Of a DNA stretch of 64,000 nt, positions 27,391 through 36,154 are shown one piece after another. The stretch's first letter is position 1. Every line of letters begins with the position of its first letter. The notes below the pieces were generated by a model. The model had not been told where the DNA came from. It did not search any database and was given only the letters and a program-made list of their open reading frames with translations. The DNA comes from Lachnospiraceae bacterium (GTDB taxonomy: Bacteria; Bacillota; Clostridia; Lachnospirales; Lachnospiraceae), in the NCBI GenBank assembly GCA_017614155.1, contig JAGACK010000017.1:157706-221705 (forward strand), in the 5' to 3' direction. Position numbers and translations under genes: made by a program.

Positions 27391-28482
27391 TTAGTTTCCG
27401 GTTATTATCCCGCCTCCGAATATCACATCTCCGTCATAAAAAACAGCTGACTGTCCGGGAGTCACGGCCCGAACCGGTTCTTCAAATGAAACTGTAAGCT
27501 CATCCTTTCCCGATCTGACTACACTGCACCACTGTCCCTCATGCCTGTATCTGATCTTGCAGAAAAGCCTTTTTTCCGTACCCTCCGGCAGGTCTTCCTC
27601 TGACATGAAATTCAGGCTGCTGCAGGAAAGGCTTTCGGAAAACACATCCTCTCCGTCTCCTATAATGACCTCATTCTTCTTTGGATCAATCTTTGTCACA
27701 TAGACATGCTTTCCCATCGGCAGGTTCAGCCCCCTCCTCTGCCCGATCGTATAGTGTGTTATCCCTTTATGCCTGCCAAGGACCCTTCCGTCGGAAGTCA
27801 CAAAATCCCCCGGCCCCGGTACTGCAATTCCCGGATACCTGTCTATGAAACCTGCATAATCATTATCCTCTATAAAACAGATCTCCTGGCTGTCAGGCTT
27901 GTCGGACACAGCAAGCCCTGCCTTTCTTGCCATCTCCCTGACTGTTTCCTTATCATAGTCACCTACAGGCATTATCGTATGCGAAAGCTGTTCCTGGGTC
28001 AGACTGTACAGCGCATAGGTCTGGTCCTTTGCGGCGGTTTTGGATCTGGCTATGGCATACCGCCCGTTTTCAAGCCTTTGTATCCTTGCATAATGTCCGG
28101 TGGCTATATATCCTGCTCCGTTATCAAGAGCCCATGAAAGAAGCGCATCCCATTTCACATATCTGTTGCACACTATGCACGGATTCGGCGTCCTTCCATT
28201 CAGGTATTCATGCACAAAATTCTCTATCACCTTTTCACGGAAAATGTCCCTGAAATTCAGAACCCGATGCTCTATGCCTATCCTTTCACACACTTTTTGG
28301 GCATCATCTACCGCGCTCAGAGAACAGCATCCGTCCATGCGCGCAATGTCATAAAGCGAATCCGATAGCCAGATCTGCATGGTGACACCAATCACATTAT
28401 AACCCTGTTTTTTTAATAAAAGCGCCGCGACAGAAGAATCCACTCCTCCGGACATTCCCACGACAACTGTATTCCGATCCAT
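27391..28482 (-). CDS. mnmA: tRNA-specific 2-thiouridylase
   Basis: A 363-residue enzyme that puts sulfur at position 2 of the wobble uridine-34 in tRNAs for Lys, Glu and Gln. The N-terminal PP-loop is VVVGMSGGVDSSVAALLL. The catalytic cysteines lie in RTPNPCIVCNRYVKW near residue 100 and SQEICFIEDNDY near 200. GRHKGITHYTIGQRRGL and the C-terminal beta-barrel ending AVTPGQSAVFYDGD are typical. Full family length. It ends 6 bp from the convergent AraC gene. Confidence 0.97.
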   Translation of the reverse strand: MDRNTVVVGMSGGVDSSVAALLLKKQGYNVIGVTMQIWLSDSLYDIARMDGCCSLSAVDDAQKVCERIGIEHRVLNFRDIFREKVIENFVHEYLNGRTPNPCIVCNRYVKWDALLSWALDNGAGYIATGHYARIQRLENGRYAIARSKTAAKDQTYALYSLTQEQLSHTIMPVGDYDKETVREMARKAGLAVSDKPDSQEICFIEDNDYAGFIDRYPGIAVPGPGDFVTSDGRVLGRHKGITHYTIGQRRGLNLPMGKHVYVTKIDPKKNEVIIGDGEDVFSESLSCSSLNFMSEEDLPEGTEKRLFCKIRYRHEGQWCSVVRSGKDELTVSFEEPVRAVTPGQSAVFYDGDVIFGGGIITGN

Positions 28483-28496
28483 ATATTTACCCGCTG

Positions 28497-28525
28497 TTGA
28501 AAAATCCTGTCCTATTATATAAAAT
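28497..28525 (+). promoter_or_regulatory. promoter of the lipid kinase gene
   Basis: TTGAAA (28497-28502), a 17-bp spacer and TAAAAT (28520-28525) form a good sigma-A-type promoter about 45 bp upstream of the ATG at 28571, in the gap divergent from mnmA. Confidence 0.6.
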
Positions 28526-28570
28526 ATAAACTGTTTTATAAAGACATTGGATCAGAAAGTGATTTAGAAA

Positions 28571-29494
28571 ATGTTTCATATCATCATCAATCCGGAAACT
28601 GCATCAGGACACGGCATTCAGGCATGGAAAGACCTGAAGCCCCTTGTGGATGCACAGGACATGGACTACAAGCTTTATGTCTCGACCGAAAGAAACGACT
28701 TCGGAAAGATCATCTCAAAGCTCACATCAAGACTGTCAGGATCCGATCATGCGGATATAATCATAATCGGCGGCGACGGCTCCATGAATCAGGCAGTCAA
28801 TTCCATAAAAGACTTCCGGAGGACCCGTATCGCATTCATCTCAAAAGGCAGCGGCAACGATCTTTCAAGAGCACTCTGCGCCGGGAAAACCAGGGAAGAA
28901 ATAATAAAAGATATATCCGATGGAAAGATAAAACGCAGCGTCGATATCGGAGTAATGGAATCAGGCGACAGGAGGATCCTGTTCAATATCAGCTCCGGTC
29001 TCGGCTTTGACGCGGAAAGCTGCGAAAAAGCAAACAGAATGAAGCTGAAGAAACTGCTCAACCGGGTCCGTCTGGGCAGACTTGTTTATGTCCTGACAGC
29101 CATATCAATGATAATAAAAAACAGGACTTTTCTGTGCAGGATAACATATGATGACAGCACGGAAAGGGTTTATGAGAAATGCCTCTTTGCAGTTGTTATG
29201 AACACCGCATTTGAGGGCGGAGGCTTTAAGTTCTGCCCCGAAGCCGACAATACGGACGGCATGCTGGATCTGTGCATAACCGACAGGATTCATCCTTTCA
29301 GGTTTTTCACCCTGTTTCCGAAAGCCTACAGCGGAAAGCATGCCGGAAGGCGCGGAATAAAGATTGAAAAAGCCCGTAAAGTACGGATCTCTTCGGATGA
29401 ACCGGTATGGATACACACCGACGGAGAGGTATCATTCAAGGTCAGTGATGCATCCTTCTCGATACATGAAGAAAAGCTGAACCTTCTCATGTAG
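28571..29494 (+). CDS. diacylglycerol kinase-family lipid kinase (DagK/YegS type)
   Basis: A 307-residue soluble lipid kinase of the DAGK catalytic-domain family. The nucleotide-binding motif IIIIGGDGSMNQAVN is near residue 75, and SKGSGNDLSRAL near 100 is the second signature; FNISSGLGFDAE follows near 135. Such enzymes phosphorylate diacylglycerol or related lipids to recycle them to phosphatidate. The ribosome site is weak. Its 3' end overlaps the convergent larC gene by 8 bp. Confidence 0.9.
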   Translation: MFHIIINPETASGHGIQAWKDLKPLVDAQDMDYKLYVSTERNDFGKIISKLTSRLSGSDHADIIIIGGDGSMNQAVNSIKDFRRTRIAFISKGSGNDLSRALCAGKTREEIIKDISDGKIKRSVDIGVMESGDRRILFNISSGLGFDAESCEKANRMKLKKLLNRVRLGRLVYVLTAISMIIKNRTFLCRITYDDSTERVYEKCLFAVVMNTAFEGGGFKFCPEADNTDGMLDLCITDRIHPFRFFTLFPKAYSGKHAGRRGIKIEKARKVRISSDEPVWIHTDGEVSFKVSDASFSIHEEKLNLLM

Positions 29495-30719
29495 AACCGG
29501 GCTTTTTTTCAAGAAGCGCTCTTGCTTCCATTAAGCTGATATCATGTTTTTGGGCTATGCGCGCCAGATCCTCAAATTCATATTTGGTTTTGCGCACCCC
29601 CAAACCGCACGACTCCTTTATCCTTATTTTACCTTCTTCAGTCTCCTTTTCGATCACATGACGGTCAAGAATGCTTCTTCTGCATTCATACTGTCTGATG
29701 CCGATAGTGGATGTATGTCTGAATATCAGCGCCTTCATCCCTTCGGTATCTTCTTTTTTGCAGATTACCTCTATGATTATGCCGGGTCTTGATTTTTTCA
29801 TGTTGACAGGAACTGTAAAGGCTTCGCAGGCGCCGGCCTCCAGAAATCTCCCGAGAGCAAAGCCGATCTCCTCACCTGTCATGTCATCCACATTGCATGA
29901 AAGAACATTTACCGTCTCTAAATCTTTATCTGTACTTCCTTCATCGGACCTTCCCAAAAAAGCCCTCAGTGCATTAGCTCTTTCAAACTCCTTTGTCCCC
30001 ATACCATATCCGACGGATTCTGTCTTCATGACAGGCATATATGCAAAATCATCCGCAAAATACCTGATAAGCGCCGCACCTGTAGGCGTACAGAGTTCTG
30101 ATTCGATATTCCCCTGATATACCGGGACATCCTTTAATATGCAGGCTGTAGCCGGAGCCGGGACCGGAAGTATGCCGTGAGCGCATCTGACATTTCCTCT
30201 TCCCGTACATACAGGCGAAACCACTACCCTGTCCGGCGCTATCGCATGCATCAGGAAACAGACGGACAATATGTCGATCAGGGCATCCTTTGTTCCCACC
30301 TCATGAAAATGGATCTGTGATATATCCGTACCATGAACGATGCTTTCTGCATCTGCAAGGATCCTGTACACCTTTGCCGCATCTTTTTTTATGCTTTCAT
30401 CTGCATCCAGTGACGCGATCAGTTCCATCATCTCATCTAAGGAGGTGTGTCCGTGATGAGCATGGAGATCTTCATCATGATGACAGTCATGCCCGAAAAG
30501 CTCTGACTCATCCTTTCCGTCAACCAGCACCTTCATGTGTGTGCCGGTTATACCGCACCTTTTTACTTTTTCAAATACTGTTTCCGTACCCTTCAGGCCT
30601 GTGGAATTTATCCATTTTATGAACCCGTTCTTTTCCTCATCCGGCAGGAGCTCGAAAAGAGCAGCGCAAAGCATATCTCCGGCCGCTCCCATATTGCATT
30701 CAAGATACATTACTCTCAT
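29487..30719 (-). CDS. larC: nickel-pincer cofactor nickel insertion protein LarC
   Basis: A 410-residue protein of the LarC (DUF111) family, which inserts nickel into the pincer cofactor of lactate racemase-like enzymes using CTP. The N-terminal YLECNMGAAGDMLCAAL is the family signature, and a His-rich, metal-binding stretch (HDCHHDEDLHAHHGH) lies near residues 75-95. SQIHFHEVGTKDALIDI and CNVDDMTGEEIGFALGRF are also typical. It is one continuous frame, unlike Lactobacillus plantarum where larC is split in two and joined by frameshifting. AAGGAG precedes the ATG. It follows larB by 10 bp. larE and larA are not in the window. Confidence 0.92.
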   Translation of the reverse strand: MRVMYLECNMGAAGDMLCAALFELLPDEEKNGFIKWINSTGLKGTETVFEKVKRCGITGTHMKVLVDGKDESELFGHDCHHDEDLHAHHGHTSLDEMMELIASLDADESIKKDAAKVYRILADAESIVHGTDISQIHFHEVGTKDALIDILSVCFLMHAIAPDRVVVSPVCTGRGNVRCAHGILPVPAPATACILKDVPVYQGNIESELCTPTGAALIRYFADDFAYMPVMKTESVGYGMGTKEFERANALRAFLGRSDEGSTDKDLETVNVLSCNVDDMTGEEIGFALGRFLEAGACEAFTVPVNMKKSRPGIIIEVICKKEDTEGMKALIFRHTSTIGIRQYECRRSILDRHVIEKETEEGKIRIKESCGLGVRKTKYEFEDLARIAQKHDISLMEARALLEKKPGST

Positions 30720-30729
30720 ATGGTTCTCC

Positions 30730-31473
30730 TTATCTGATATGATTTATGAGCGAAGCCTGATAGCCGGCTCCAAATCCATTGTCTATATTTACGACCGAAA
30801 CTCCGCTTGCGCACGAGTTCATCATGGAAAGCAGGGCCGAAAGCCCGTCAAAAGATGCTCCGTAACCGACGCTTGTGGGAACGGCGATGACAGGCACGCT
30901 GACAAGGCCCCCTACCACGCTGGCCAGAGCCCCCTCCATCCCCGCAACCGCTATGACGACCTTTGCAGTCATCAGCTCATCAAGATTTGACAAAAGCCTG
31001 TGGAGGCCGGCCACACCGGCATCATATATCCTCACTGTCTCGTTTCCGAAAAAACGGGCGGTTATCACTGCTTCTTCAGCCACCTTGAGATCGCTTGTTC
31101 CTGCGGATACCACCGCTATCTTTCCGATGCCGTCAGCACACCTCATGCCTCCGATGACAGCAATCTGCGCATCATCATAATAAGAAAAACCTTCAATGTC
31201 TTCCAGTTCCTTTTTCCTGTCAGCAGACAGGCGGGTCACAAGCACATTTTTCTGACCTGCATCAAGCATCGTTTTTATTATCTTCCTGATCTGTTCCGTG
31301 CTCTTCCCCTGTCCGTATATAACCTCTCCGTTGCCCTGGATGATGCTTCTTTTCTGATCAACCTTTGCAAAATCGATATCGGCATAGGGTTCTTTTTGAA
31401 AATAAAGCAGGGCCTCGTCTGTACTGACTATGCCCTGCCTGACATCTTCAAGTATTTTTTTTGCATCTGTCAT
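30730..31473 (-). CDS. larB: nickel-pincer cofactor biosynthesis protein LarB (NAAD carboxylase/hydrolase)
   Basis: A 247-residue protein of the LarB family, related to PurE. LarB carboxylates nicotinic acid adenine dinucleotide and cleaves it at the first step of pincer cofactor synthesis. The C-terminal PurE-like half has VVSAGTSDLKVAEEA, VIAVAGMEGALASVVGGL and AVPTSVGYGASFDGLSALL. Near residues 30-60 the N-terminal part has YADIDFAKVDQKR, typical of LarB. It follows the PBP-GGDEF gene by 16 bp and precedes larC, so all three may be cotranscribed. Confidence 0.93.
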   Translation of the reverse strand: MTDAKKILEDVRQGIVSTDEALLYFQKEPYADIDFAKVDQKRSIIQGNGEVIYGQGKSTEQIRKIIKTMLDAGQKNVLVTRLSADRKKELEDIEGFSYYDDAQIAVIGGMRCADGIGKIAVVSAGTSDLKVAEEAVITARFFGNETVRIYDAGVAGLHRLLSNLDELMTAKVVIAVAGMEGALASVVGGLVSVPVIAVPTSVGYGASFDGLSALLSMMNSCASGVSVVNIDNGFGAGYQASLINHIR

Positions 31474-31489
31474 CTTCGTTTTCCTTATC

Positions 31490-33439
31490 TCAAATCCTGA
31501 TCACTGTATCACGCCTGTTCTTTTTTGCTTCATACAGCATATTGTCCACTTTTGCGATCAGCTGCGAGAAATCCATGCCGGAATCACTTGTAATCTCAAC
31601 CGCACCGACTGACATTTCAACATAATAAGGCCTTTTTGAATTGCTGTTATACTTTTCAGTCTTTTTCCTGATGGCTCCTTCCATCCTTTCTATCCATTCC
31701 TGCTTGTCGTCATCCTCGCGTATTGCCATGATGACCAGGAATTCATCTCCACCGTACCTGCCCACATAACCGCGGTTTCCGATCAGCTTCTTCAGGATGC
31801 CGGCCGTGACCTTTATCGCGTTATCGCCTTCCGCATGACCGAAATTGTCATTGATCTCCTTGAGATGATCCAGGTCGACCATCATGACGATCATATGATC
31901 GCTTTCATGACCGTTGAGACAGGATACTGTCTTCTCATAAATCCCGCGTCTGTTCAGTACGCCGGTAAGACCGTCCGTGTACGCATTTATGTTCAGCAGG
32001 CTGTTCTGCTCCTCCAGTCTCTTTCGAAACTCCACTCTCTCCAGCGAAAGCTCAAGGAAGTGCATGGCCGTCCCAAGCTGAACGGATATCATATAAAAAT
32101 CCGTTACCATTTCAGGAGATATCTCACATTCAAGCACGCCGTAATTTCTGTTTCCGTCAAACAGCAGGAAATTAAAAAGAGACCTGTGCCTGTCCTCACT
32201 AAAGAAATCCGACATCCATTCGCTTGACTGCCGGGTAAACTCTATCGGGACATCAAGAACATTTATCTCCTCTCCTTCCTGGAACGCCTTCAGGAACAGC
32301 AGTTCCGGCATCTTCCAGTCGTCAGCATCATTTATGACACAGACCTTTGGCAGGACAAATATCTTTGATGTCAATGCTCCGTGCGCACATAATATCTCAC
32401 ACACCCTTTCATAGAACCTGTGCTCGTCTTCGGCAAGAGTGATCAGTTCCTTTATCAGATACGGACCTAAAAGAGATCTTTGATAAGATTCCCTGACAGT
32501 CTTGTACTGATCCATAAAATCTTCATCTTCTTCAGGTGAAGCAACATCTGCATCCGGAGCGCAGCCGCACGAGCATCTGACAATGAATTCCGAGGGTACC
32601 ACGACATTTTCGGCCCTTATGCCCTCTATCAGATTCTCAGCCTGCTGCAGAGCGGCTTTTCCCATTTTCAGGCCGTTCTGCCTGACAGTAGTAAGAGGAG
32701 GTTCAACATATGCTGAAAATGCAATATTATCAAAGCCGGTCACGGACAGATCCACCCCAACTGTATATCCTCTCTCCGCGCACACCCTGTAGACAGATGT
32801 TGTCATCTCATCATTGGCAGAGACTATAGCCTGGGCATCCGGATTGTCATCCAGAAGTTTTTTTACCTGTTCATCGGCATATTCGGTATAATCTCCCTTG
32901 GTGACATTCCTGAACGAAAACTCAAGACCGTTGTCGGTCATCGCGGTTCTGTAACCTTCAAGCCTTTCCTTTGCGTCGGCATTTATATCATAAGGCCCTG
33001 CCAGATGAAGGATATTTTTCAGTCCATGTTCCTTTATCAGATGCTCCGTACAGCTGTATATACCCCGGTAATTGTCAGTCCTGACACTCACTCCCATTTT
33101 GGGATCCACCTTATCTGAGATGACTACACAGGGTATGCCGTTGAGTTTTTCATAAAATTCTTCCAATGCGATCTTGTGAAAGGTTGTGATGGTGCCGTAA
33201 GCTATGATCACTGCATCAAGAGATGAAAAAAACGCATAATCATATATGGTACTGTACTGAAAATCCATATCAGTACTGCTGCTTACATCATCACCCATGA
33301 ACTGGGCATACTCCAGCCCCAGATAGAAGTGAAGATCATAGTCCTCTTTTTTTGAATTGTCATATATGGCTTTCATAAGCGATCTCGGAAAAAAAGTATG
33401 AGTATTCCCGATGAACACGCCTATTTTCTTTTTTTTCAA
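31490..33439 (-). CDS. diguanylate cyclase with LacI-type sugar-binding domain
   Basis: A 649-residue protein. Residues about 1-290 are a LacI/PurR-type ligand-binding fold (KKIGVFIGNTHTFFPRS, VVISDKVDP, AIVSANDEMTTSVYRVC, LSVTGFDNIAFSAYV) without the helix-turn-helix or a signal peptide, so it is cytosolic. A middle region follows, then a GGDEF domain at about 480-640 with DGLTGVLNRRG, VDLDHLKEINDNFGH and an intact active site GRYGGDEFLV. It should make c-di-GMP under control of a small ligand, probably a sugar. The start is a TTG with GAGGGG at 6 nt; the next in-frame Met is residue 23. Downstream genes are larB and larC. Confidence 0.9.
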   Translation of the reverse strand: MKKKKIGVFIGNTHTFFPRSLMKAIYDNSKKEDYDLHFYLGLEYAQFMGDDVSSSTDMDFQYSTIYDYAFFSSLDAVIIAYGTITTFHKIALEEFYEKLNGIPCVVISDKVDPKMGVSVRTDNYRGIYSCTEHLIKEHGLKNILHLAGPYDINADAKERLEGYRTAMTDNGLEFSFRNVTKGDYTEYADEQVKKLLDDNPDAQAIVSANDEMTTSVYRVCAERGYTVGVDLSVTGFDNIAFSAYVEPPLTTVRQNGLKMGKAALQQAENLIEGIRAENVVVPSEFIVRCSCGCAPDADVASPEEDEDFMDQYKTVRESYQRSLLGPYLIKELITLAEDEHRFYERVCEILCAHGALTSKIFVLPKVCVINDADDWKMPELLFLKAFQEGEEINVLDVPIEFTRQSSEWMSDFFSEDRHRSLFNFLLFDGNRNYGVLECEISPEMVTDFYMISVQLGTAMHFLELSLERVEFRKRLEEQNSLLNINAYTDGLTGVLNRRGIYEKTVSCLNGHESDHMIVMMVDLDHLKEINDNFGHAEGDNAIKVTAGILKKLIGNRGYVGRYGGDEFLVIMAIREDDDKQEWIERMEGAIRKKTEKYNSNSKRPYYVEMSVGAVEITSDSGMDFSQLIAKVDNMLYEAKKNRRDTVIRI

Positions 33440-33511
33440 GGAAATCCCCTCTCTTCTGCCCCTCTTGTATCAGAAATTATACTCTCTTTTATTATAACCG
33501 AACTTTTCTCC

Positions 33512-33539
33512 TTGACAACAAAAATAAAACAGATATAAT
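33512..33539 (+). promoter_or_regulatory. strong promoter of the Zn/Cd efflux operon
   Basis: TTGACA (33512-33517), a 16-bp AT-rich spacer and TATAAT (33534-33539) match the vegetative consensus perfectly in both hexamers. The predicted start falls inside the palindromic operator that follows. Confidence 0.85.
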
Positions 33540-33541
33540 AA

Positions 33542-33573
33542 ATGAATATATGAACGATTGTTCATGTATTCAT
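33542..33573 (+). promoter_or_regulatory. ArsR/SmtB-type operator
   Basis: A 32-bp inverted repeat: ATGAATA and ATGAAC on the left mirror GTTCAT and TATTCAT on the right, with one mismatched pair and a GATT centre. Its core TGAACGATTGTTCA resembles known SmtB/CzrA-family operators. It covers the transcription start just after the -10 box, so binding of the ArsR protein encoded at the end of the operon should block transcription until Zn or Cd releases it. Confidence 0.85.
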
Positions 33574-33604
33574 CAAGTATATCGTTTTATTCAAGGAGGT
33601 AGCT

Positions 33605-33823
33605 ATGAAGAAAACATATCCCATCGAAGTAGACTGCGCAAACTGCGCCGAAAAAATGGAAACTGCAGCAAAAAACACCGAAGGAGTAAAGGATGCAACC
33701 GTAAGCTTCATGACCCTGAAGATGAAGGTTGAATTCGATGAAGGCGCCGACCCCGAGGCAGTCATGAAAAATGTGCTTTCCAACTGCAAAAAAGTTGAAG
33801 AAGACTGCGAGATCTTTATTTGA
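33605..33823 (+). CDS. heavy-metal-associated (HMA) domain protein
   Basis: A 72-residue ferredoxin-like HMA protein with the metal site VDCANCAEKME near the N-terminus. The Asp before the CxxC is typical of Zn/Cd-binding HMA domains rather than CopZ copper chaperones. AAGGAGG precedes the ATG. The P-type ATPase that follows lacks an N-terminal metal-binding domain, so this protein probably supplies that domain as a separate subunit or metallochaperone. Confidence 0.9.
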   Translation: MKKTYPIEVDCANCAEKMETAAKNTEGVKDATVSFMTLKMKVEFDEGADPEAVMKNVLSNCKKVEEDCEIFI

Positions 33824-33882
33824 GGGACCGGCCGAAAAACACAAGGATGATCCCGGAAATCACTCTTTTGGAGAAATAATAA

Positions 33883-35790
33883 ATGAAGAAAAAAGAAAAG
33901 AAACTGCTTATCAGGATAATAACAGCTGCCGTGCTTACCGTCATCTGCATCTTCTGCGACAGATACATCACTCTATGGTACCTGAAGCTTCTGCTATATA
34001 TGATACCCTATCTTTTAGCCGGATATGATGTCCTGAAAAAGGCCTTTCACGGCATCAGGAACAGACAGGTATTTGACGAGAATTTCCTCATGACTGTCGC
34101 AACATTCGGAGCTATCTTTACCGGTATCACAAATGCTGTCAGGGGCGGAGACGGCGATTATCTTGAGGCGGTTGCTGTAATGGTGCTTTATCAGACAGGA
34201 GAACTCTTCCAGTCGATCGCAGTCGGACGCTCCAGAAAGAACATCTCCTCTCTCATGGATATCCGCCCGGACTATGCAAATATTACGGATGCCGACGGAA
34301 AGCTTGTCAGGGTCGACCCGGATGAAGTTGAGACAGGCAGCATCATCACAGTAAATCCCGGTGAAAAAGTCCCCATCGACGGCATAATAAAAGAAGGCAC
34401 CTCGGCCCTGAACATGTCTGCCCTCACGGGCGAAAGCATCCCCATAGATGTCGGCGCGGGAAGCCAGGTCCTTTCCGGGAGCATCAATCTGTCCGGTGTG
34501 CTGAAGGTTGAGACAACGGCAGATTTTGAATGCTCCACAGCATCAAAGATCCTGGAGCTGGTTGAAAATGCAGCCTCCAGAAAATCCAGGTCCGAAAACT
34601 TCATATCAAAGTTTTCGCGCTATTATACTCCTGCTGTATGCTTTTCGGCTCTTGCGCTTGCCCTTCTGCCCCCGCTTTTTCTTCTTGCCGCAGGAGGGGA
34701 CCCGATGGTCTTTGACTGGATCTACAGGGCATGTACATTTCTCGTTATCAGCTGTCCGTGCGCTGTCGTGATAAGCATACCCTTGAGTTTTTTTGCAGGT
34801 CTCGGCGGTGCGGGAAGCAGAGGCATCCTCATCAAGGGATCAAATTACCTTGAAACGCTTTCAAAGGTAAAATATGTCGTATTCGACAAGACCGGAACCC
34901 TCACTCATGGGTCATTTGAAGTAACTGCGCTACACCACAGCCCGCTTTCAGCAAAAGAGCTTTTACGGATCACCGCGCATCTTGAGGCGCACAGCAGCCA
35001 TCCGATAGCGCTGAGCATAAAAAAAGCCTGCGGCATGCAGCCGGATCCCGGTCTGGTAACAGACATCAGAGAGATCAGCGGAAAAGGAATCACCGGTATC
35101 GTGGAAGGAAAGAAGGTCGCCGCCGGAAATGCCGCCCTCATGCAGGAGCTTGGTGTTGATTATATTGACTGCCATCATACAGGAACCATAATACATGTAG
35201 CTCTCGACGGAAGCTATGCGGGACACATAGTCATAAGCGATACGATAAAGCACGGTTCAAAGGCAGCCGTTTCCGAGCTTAAAAAGGCCGGTATCAAAAA
35301 GACGATAATGCTTACGGGCGATTCTGAAAAGGTTGCGTCGGCGGTAGCAAAAGAAGTTGGCATAGATGAGTATCATGCAGGACTTCTGCCTGATGAAAAG
35401 GTTAATCTGGTCGAAGAGATCCTCAGATCAAAAACTCCGAAAGAACGGCTTGCTTTTGCCGGGGACGGGATCAATGACGCACCGGTGCTTTCCATCTCCG
35501 ATATAGGCATAGCCATGGGAGCGCTGGGATCTGATGCAGCGATAGAGGCTGCTGATGTTGTACTCATGGATGATGATCCCCAAAAGATTGCAAAGGCCAT
35601 AAGGATATCAAAAAAATGCCTTCGCATCGTCCATGAAAACCTGATATTCTCAATATCCGTAAAGGTCCTGTGCCTGATACTCGGCGCCGCAGGGCTTGCC
35701 AACATGTGGATAGCAATACTCGCAGATGTCGGTGTGATGATACTTGCCGTACTGAATGCGATACGCGCGCTTTTTGTAAAGGGGGTATGA
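33883..35790 (+). CDS. P1B-type Zn/Cd/Pb-exporting ATPase
   Basis: A 635-residue heavy-metal P-type ATPase. Motifs in order: TGES (ALTGESIPID) in the actuator domain near residue 185, the transmembrane metal site SCPCAVVISIP near 290, the phosphorylation site FDKTGTLTHG near 335, an HP motif in SSHPIALS, GDGINDAPVL near 530, and ADVGVMILAVLNAIRA with the conserved membrane Asp near the C-terminus. CPC with that Asp is the ZntA/CadA (P1B-2) pattern. No fused N-terminal HMA domain. It exports Zn, Cd or Pb. Confidence 0.95.
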   Translation: MKKKEKKLLIRIITAAVLTVICIFCDRYITLWYLKLLLYMIPYLLAGYDVLKKAFHGIRNRQVFDENFLMTVATFGAIFTGITNAVRGGDGDYLEAVAVMVLYQTGELFQSIAVGRSRKNISSLMDIRPDYANITDADGKLVRVDPDEVETGSIITVNPGEKVPIDGIIKEGTSALNMSALTGESIPIDVGAGSQVLSGSINLSGVLKVETTADFECSTASKILELVENAASRKSRSENFISKFSRYYTPAVCFSALALALLPPLFLLAAGGDPMVFDWIYRACTFLVISCPCAVVISIPLSFFAGLGGAGSRGILIKGSNYLETLSKVKYVVFDKTGTLTHGSFEVTALHHSPLSAKELLRITAHLEAHSSHPIALSIKKACGMQPDPGLVTDIREISGKGITGIVEGKKVAAGNAALMQELGVDYIDCHHTGTIIHVALDGSYAGHIVISDTIKHGSKAAVSELKKAGIKKTIMLTGDSEKVASAVAKEVGIDEYHAGLLPDEKVNLVEEILRSKTPKERLAFAGDGINDAPVLSISDIGIAMGALGSDAAIEAADVVLMDDDPQKIAKAIRISKKCLRIVHENLIFSISVKVLCLILGAAGLANMWIAILADVGVMILAVLNAIRALFVKGV

Positions 35791-35791
35791 A

Positions 35792-36097
35792 ATGGAGTCT
35801 GAAAAATTCTCTCTTCCCGATGAAGGAAAAACCATCCTGCTTGCCGAGCTGTTCAAGAATTTCGGAGATCCGACGAGGATCCGTATCATGTACGCTCTCT
35901 ACAGCGATGAGATCTGTGTAAACGAACTGGCAGAAAAGCTCAATATGACTCAGTCCGCCATCTCCCACCAGCTTCGTATACTGAAACAGAACCGGCTCAT
36001 AAAAGGGCGGCGTGAAGGAAAGCTGATACTGTATTCTCTTTCCGACGAACATGTACGGACACTGCTCAGTGTCGGTATGGAGCATGTATCAGAATAA
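35792..36097 (+). CDS. ArsR/SmtB family metal-sensing repressor
   Basis: A 101-residue winged-helix repressor with FGDPTRIRIMYAL, DEICVNELAEKLNMTQSAISHQLRILKQN (helix-turn-helix) and the wing REGKLILYSL. The Cys in EICVNEL is at the place of the alpha-3 metal ligand in CadC, and His in SDEHV near residue 90 is close to the alpha-5 site of CzrA/SmtB. It starts 1 bp after the ATPase stop, so it is cotranscribed and probably autoregulates through the palindrome in the promoter. Confidence 0.93.
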   Translation: MESEKFSLPDEGKTILLAELFKNFGDPTRIRIMYALYSDEICVNELAEKLNMTQSAISHQLRILKQNRLIKGRREGKLILYSLSDEHVRTLLSVGMEHVSE

Positions 36098-36113
36098 GAC
36101 AGCAAATATAAAA

Positions 36114-36139
36114 ACGGCACAGAGATCACTCTGTGCCGT
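36114..36139. terminator. bidirectional terminator between ArsR and MCP genes
   Basis: ACGGCACAGAG (36114-36124) and CTCTGTGCCGT (36129-36139) form a perfect 11-bp stem with a 4-nt loop. On the plus strand CCTTTTGC follows; on the minus strand TTTTATATTTGC follows. It can therefore end both the metal-efflux operon and the convergent chemoreceptor gene. Confidence 0.9.
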
Positions 36140-36154
36140 CCTTTTGCATCCATA

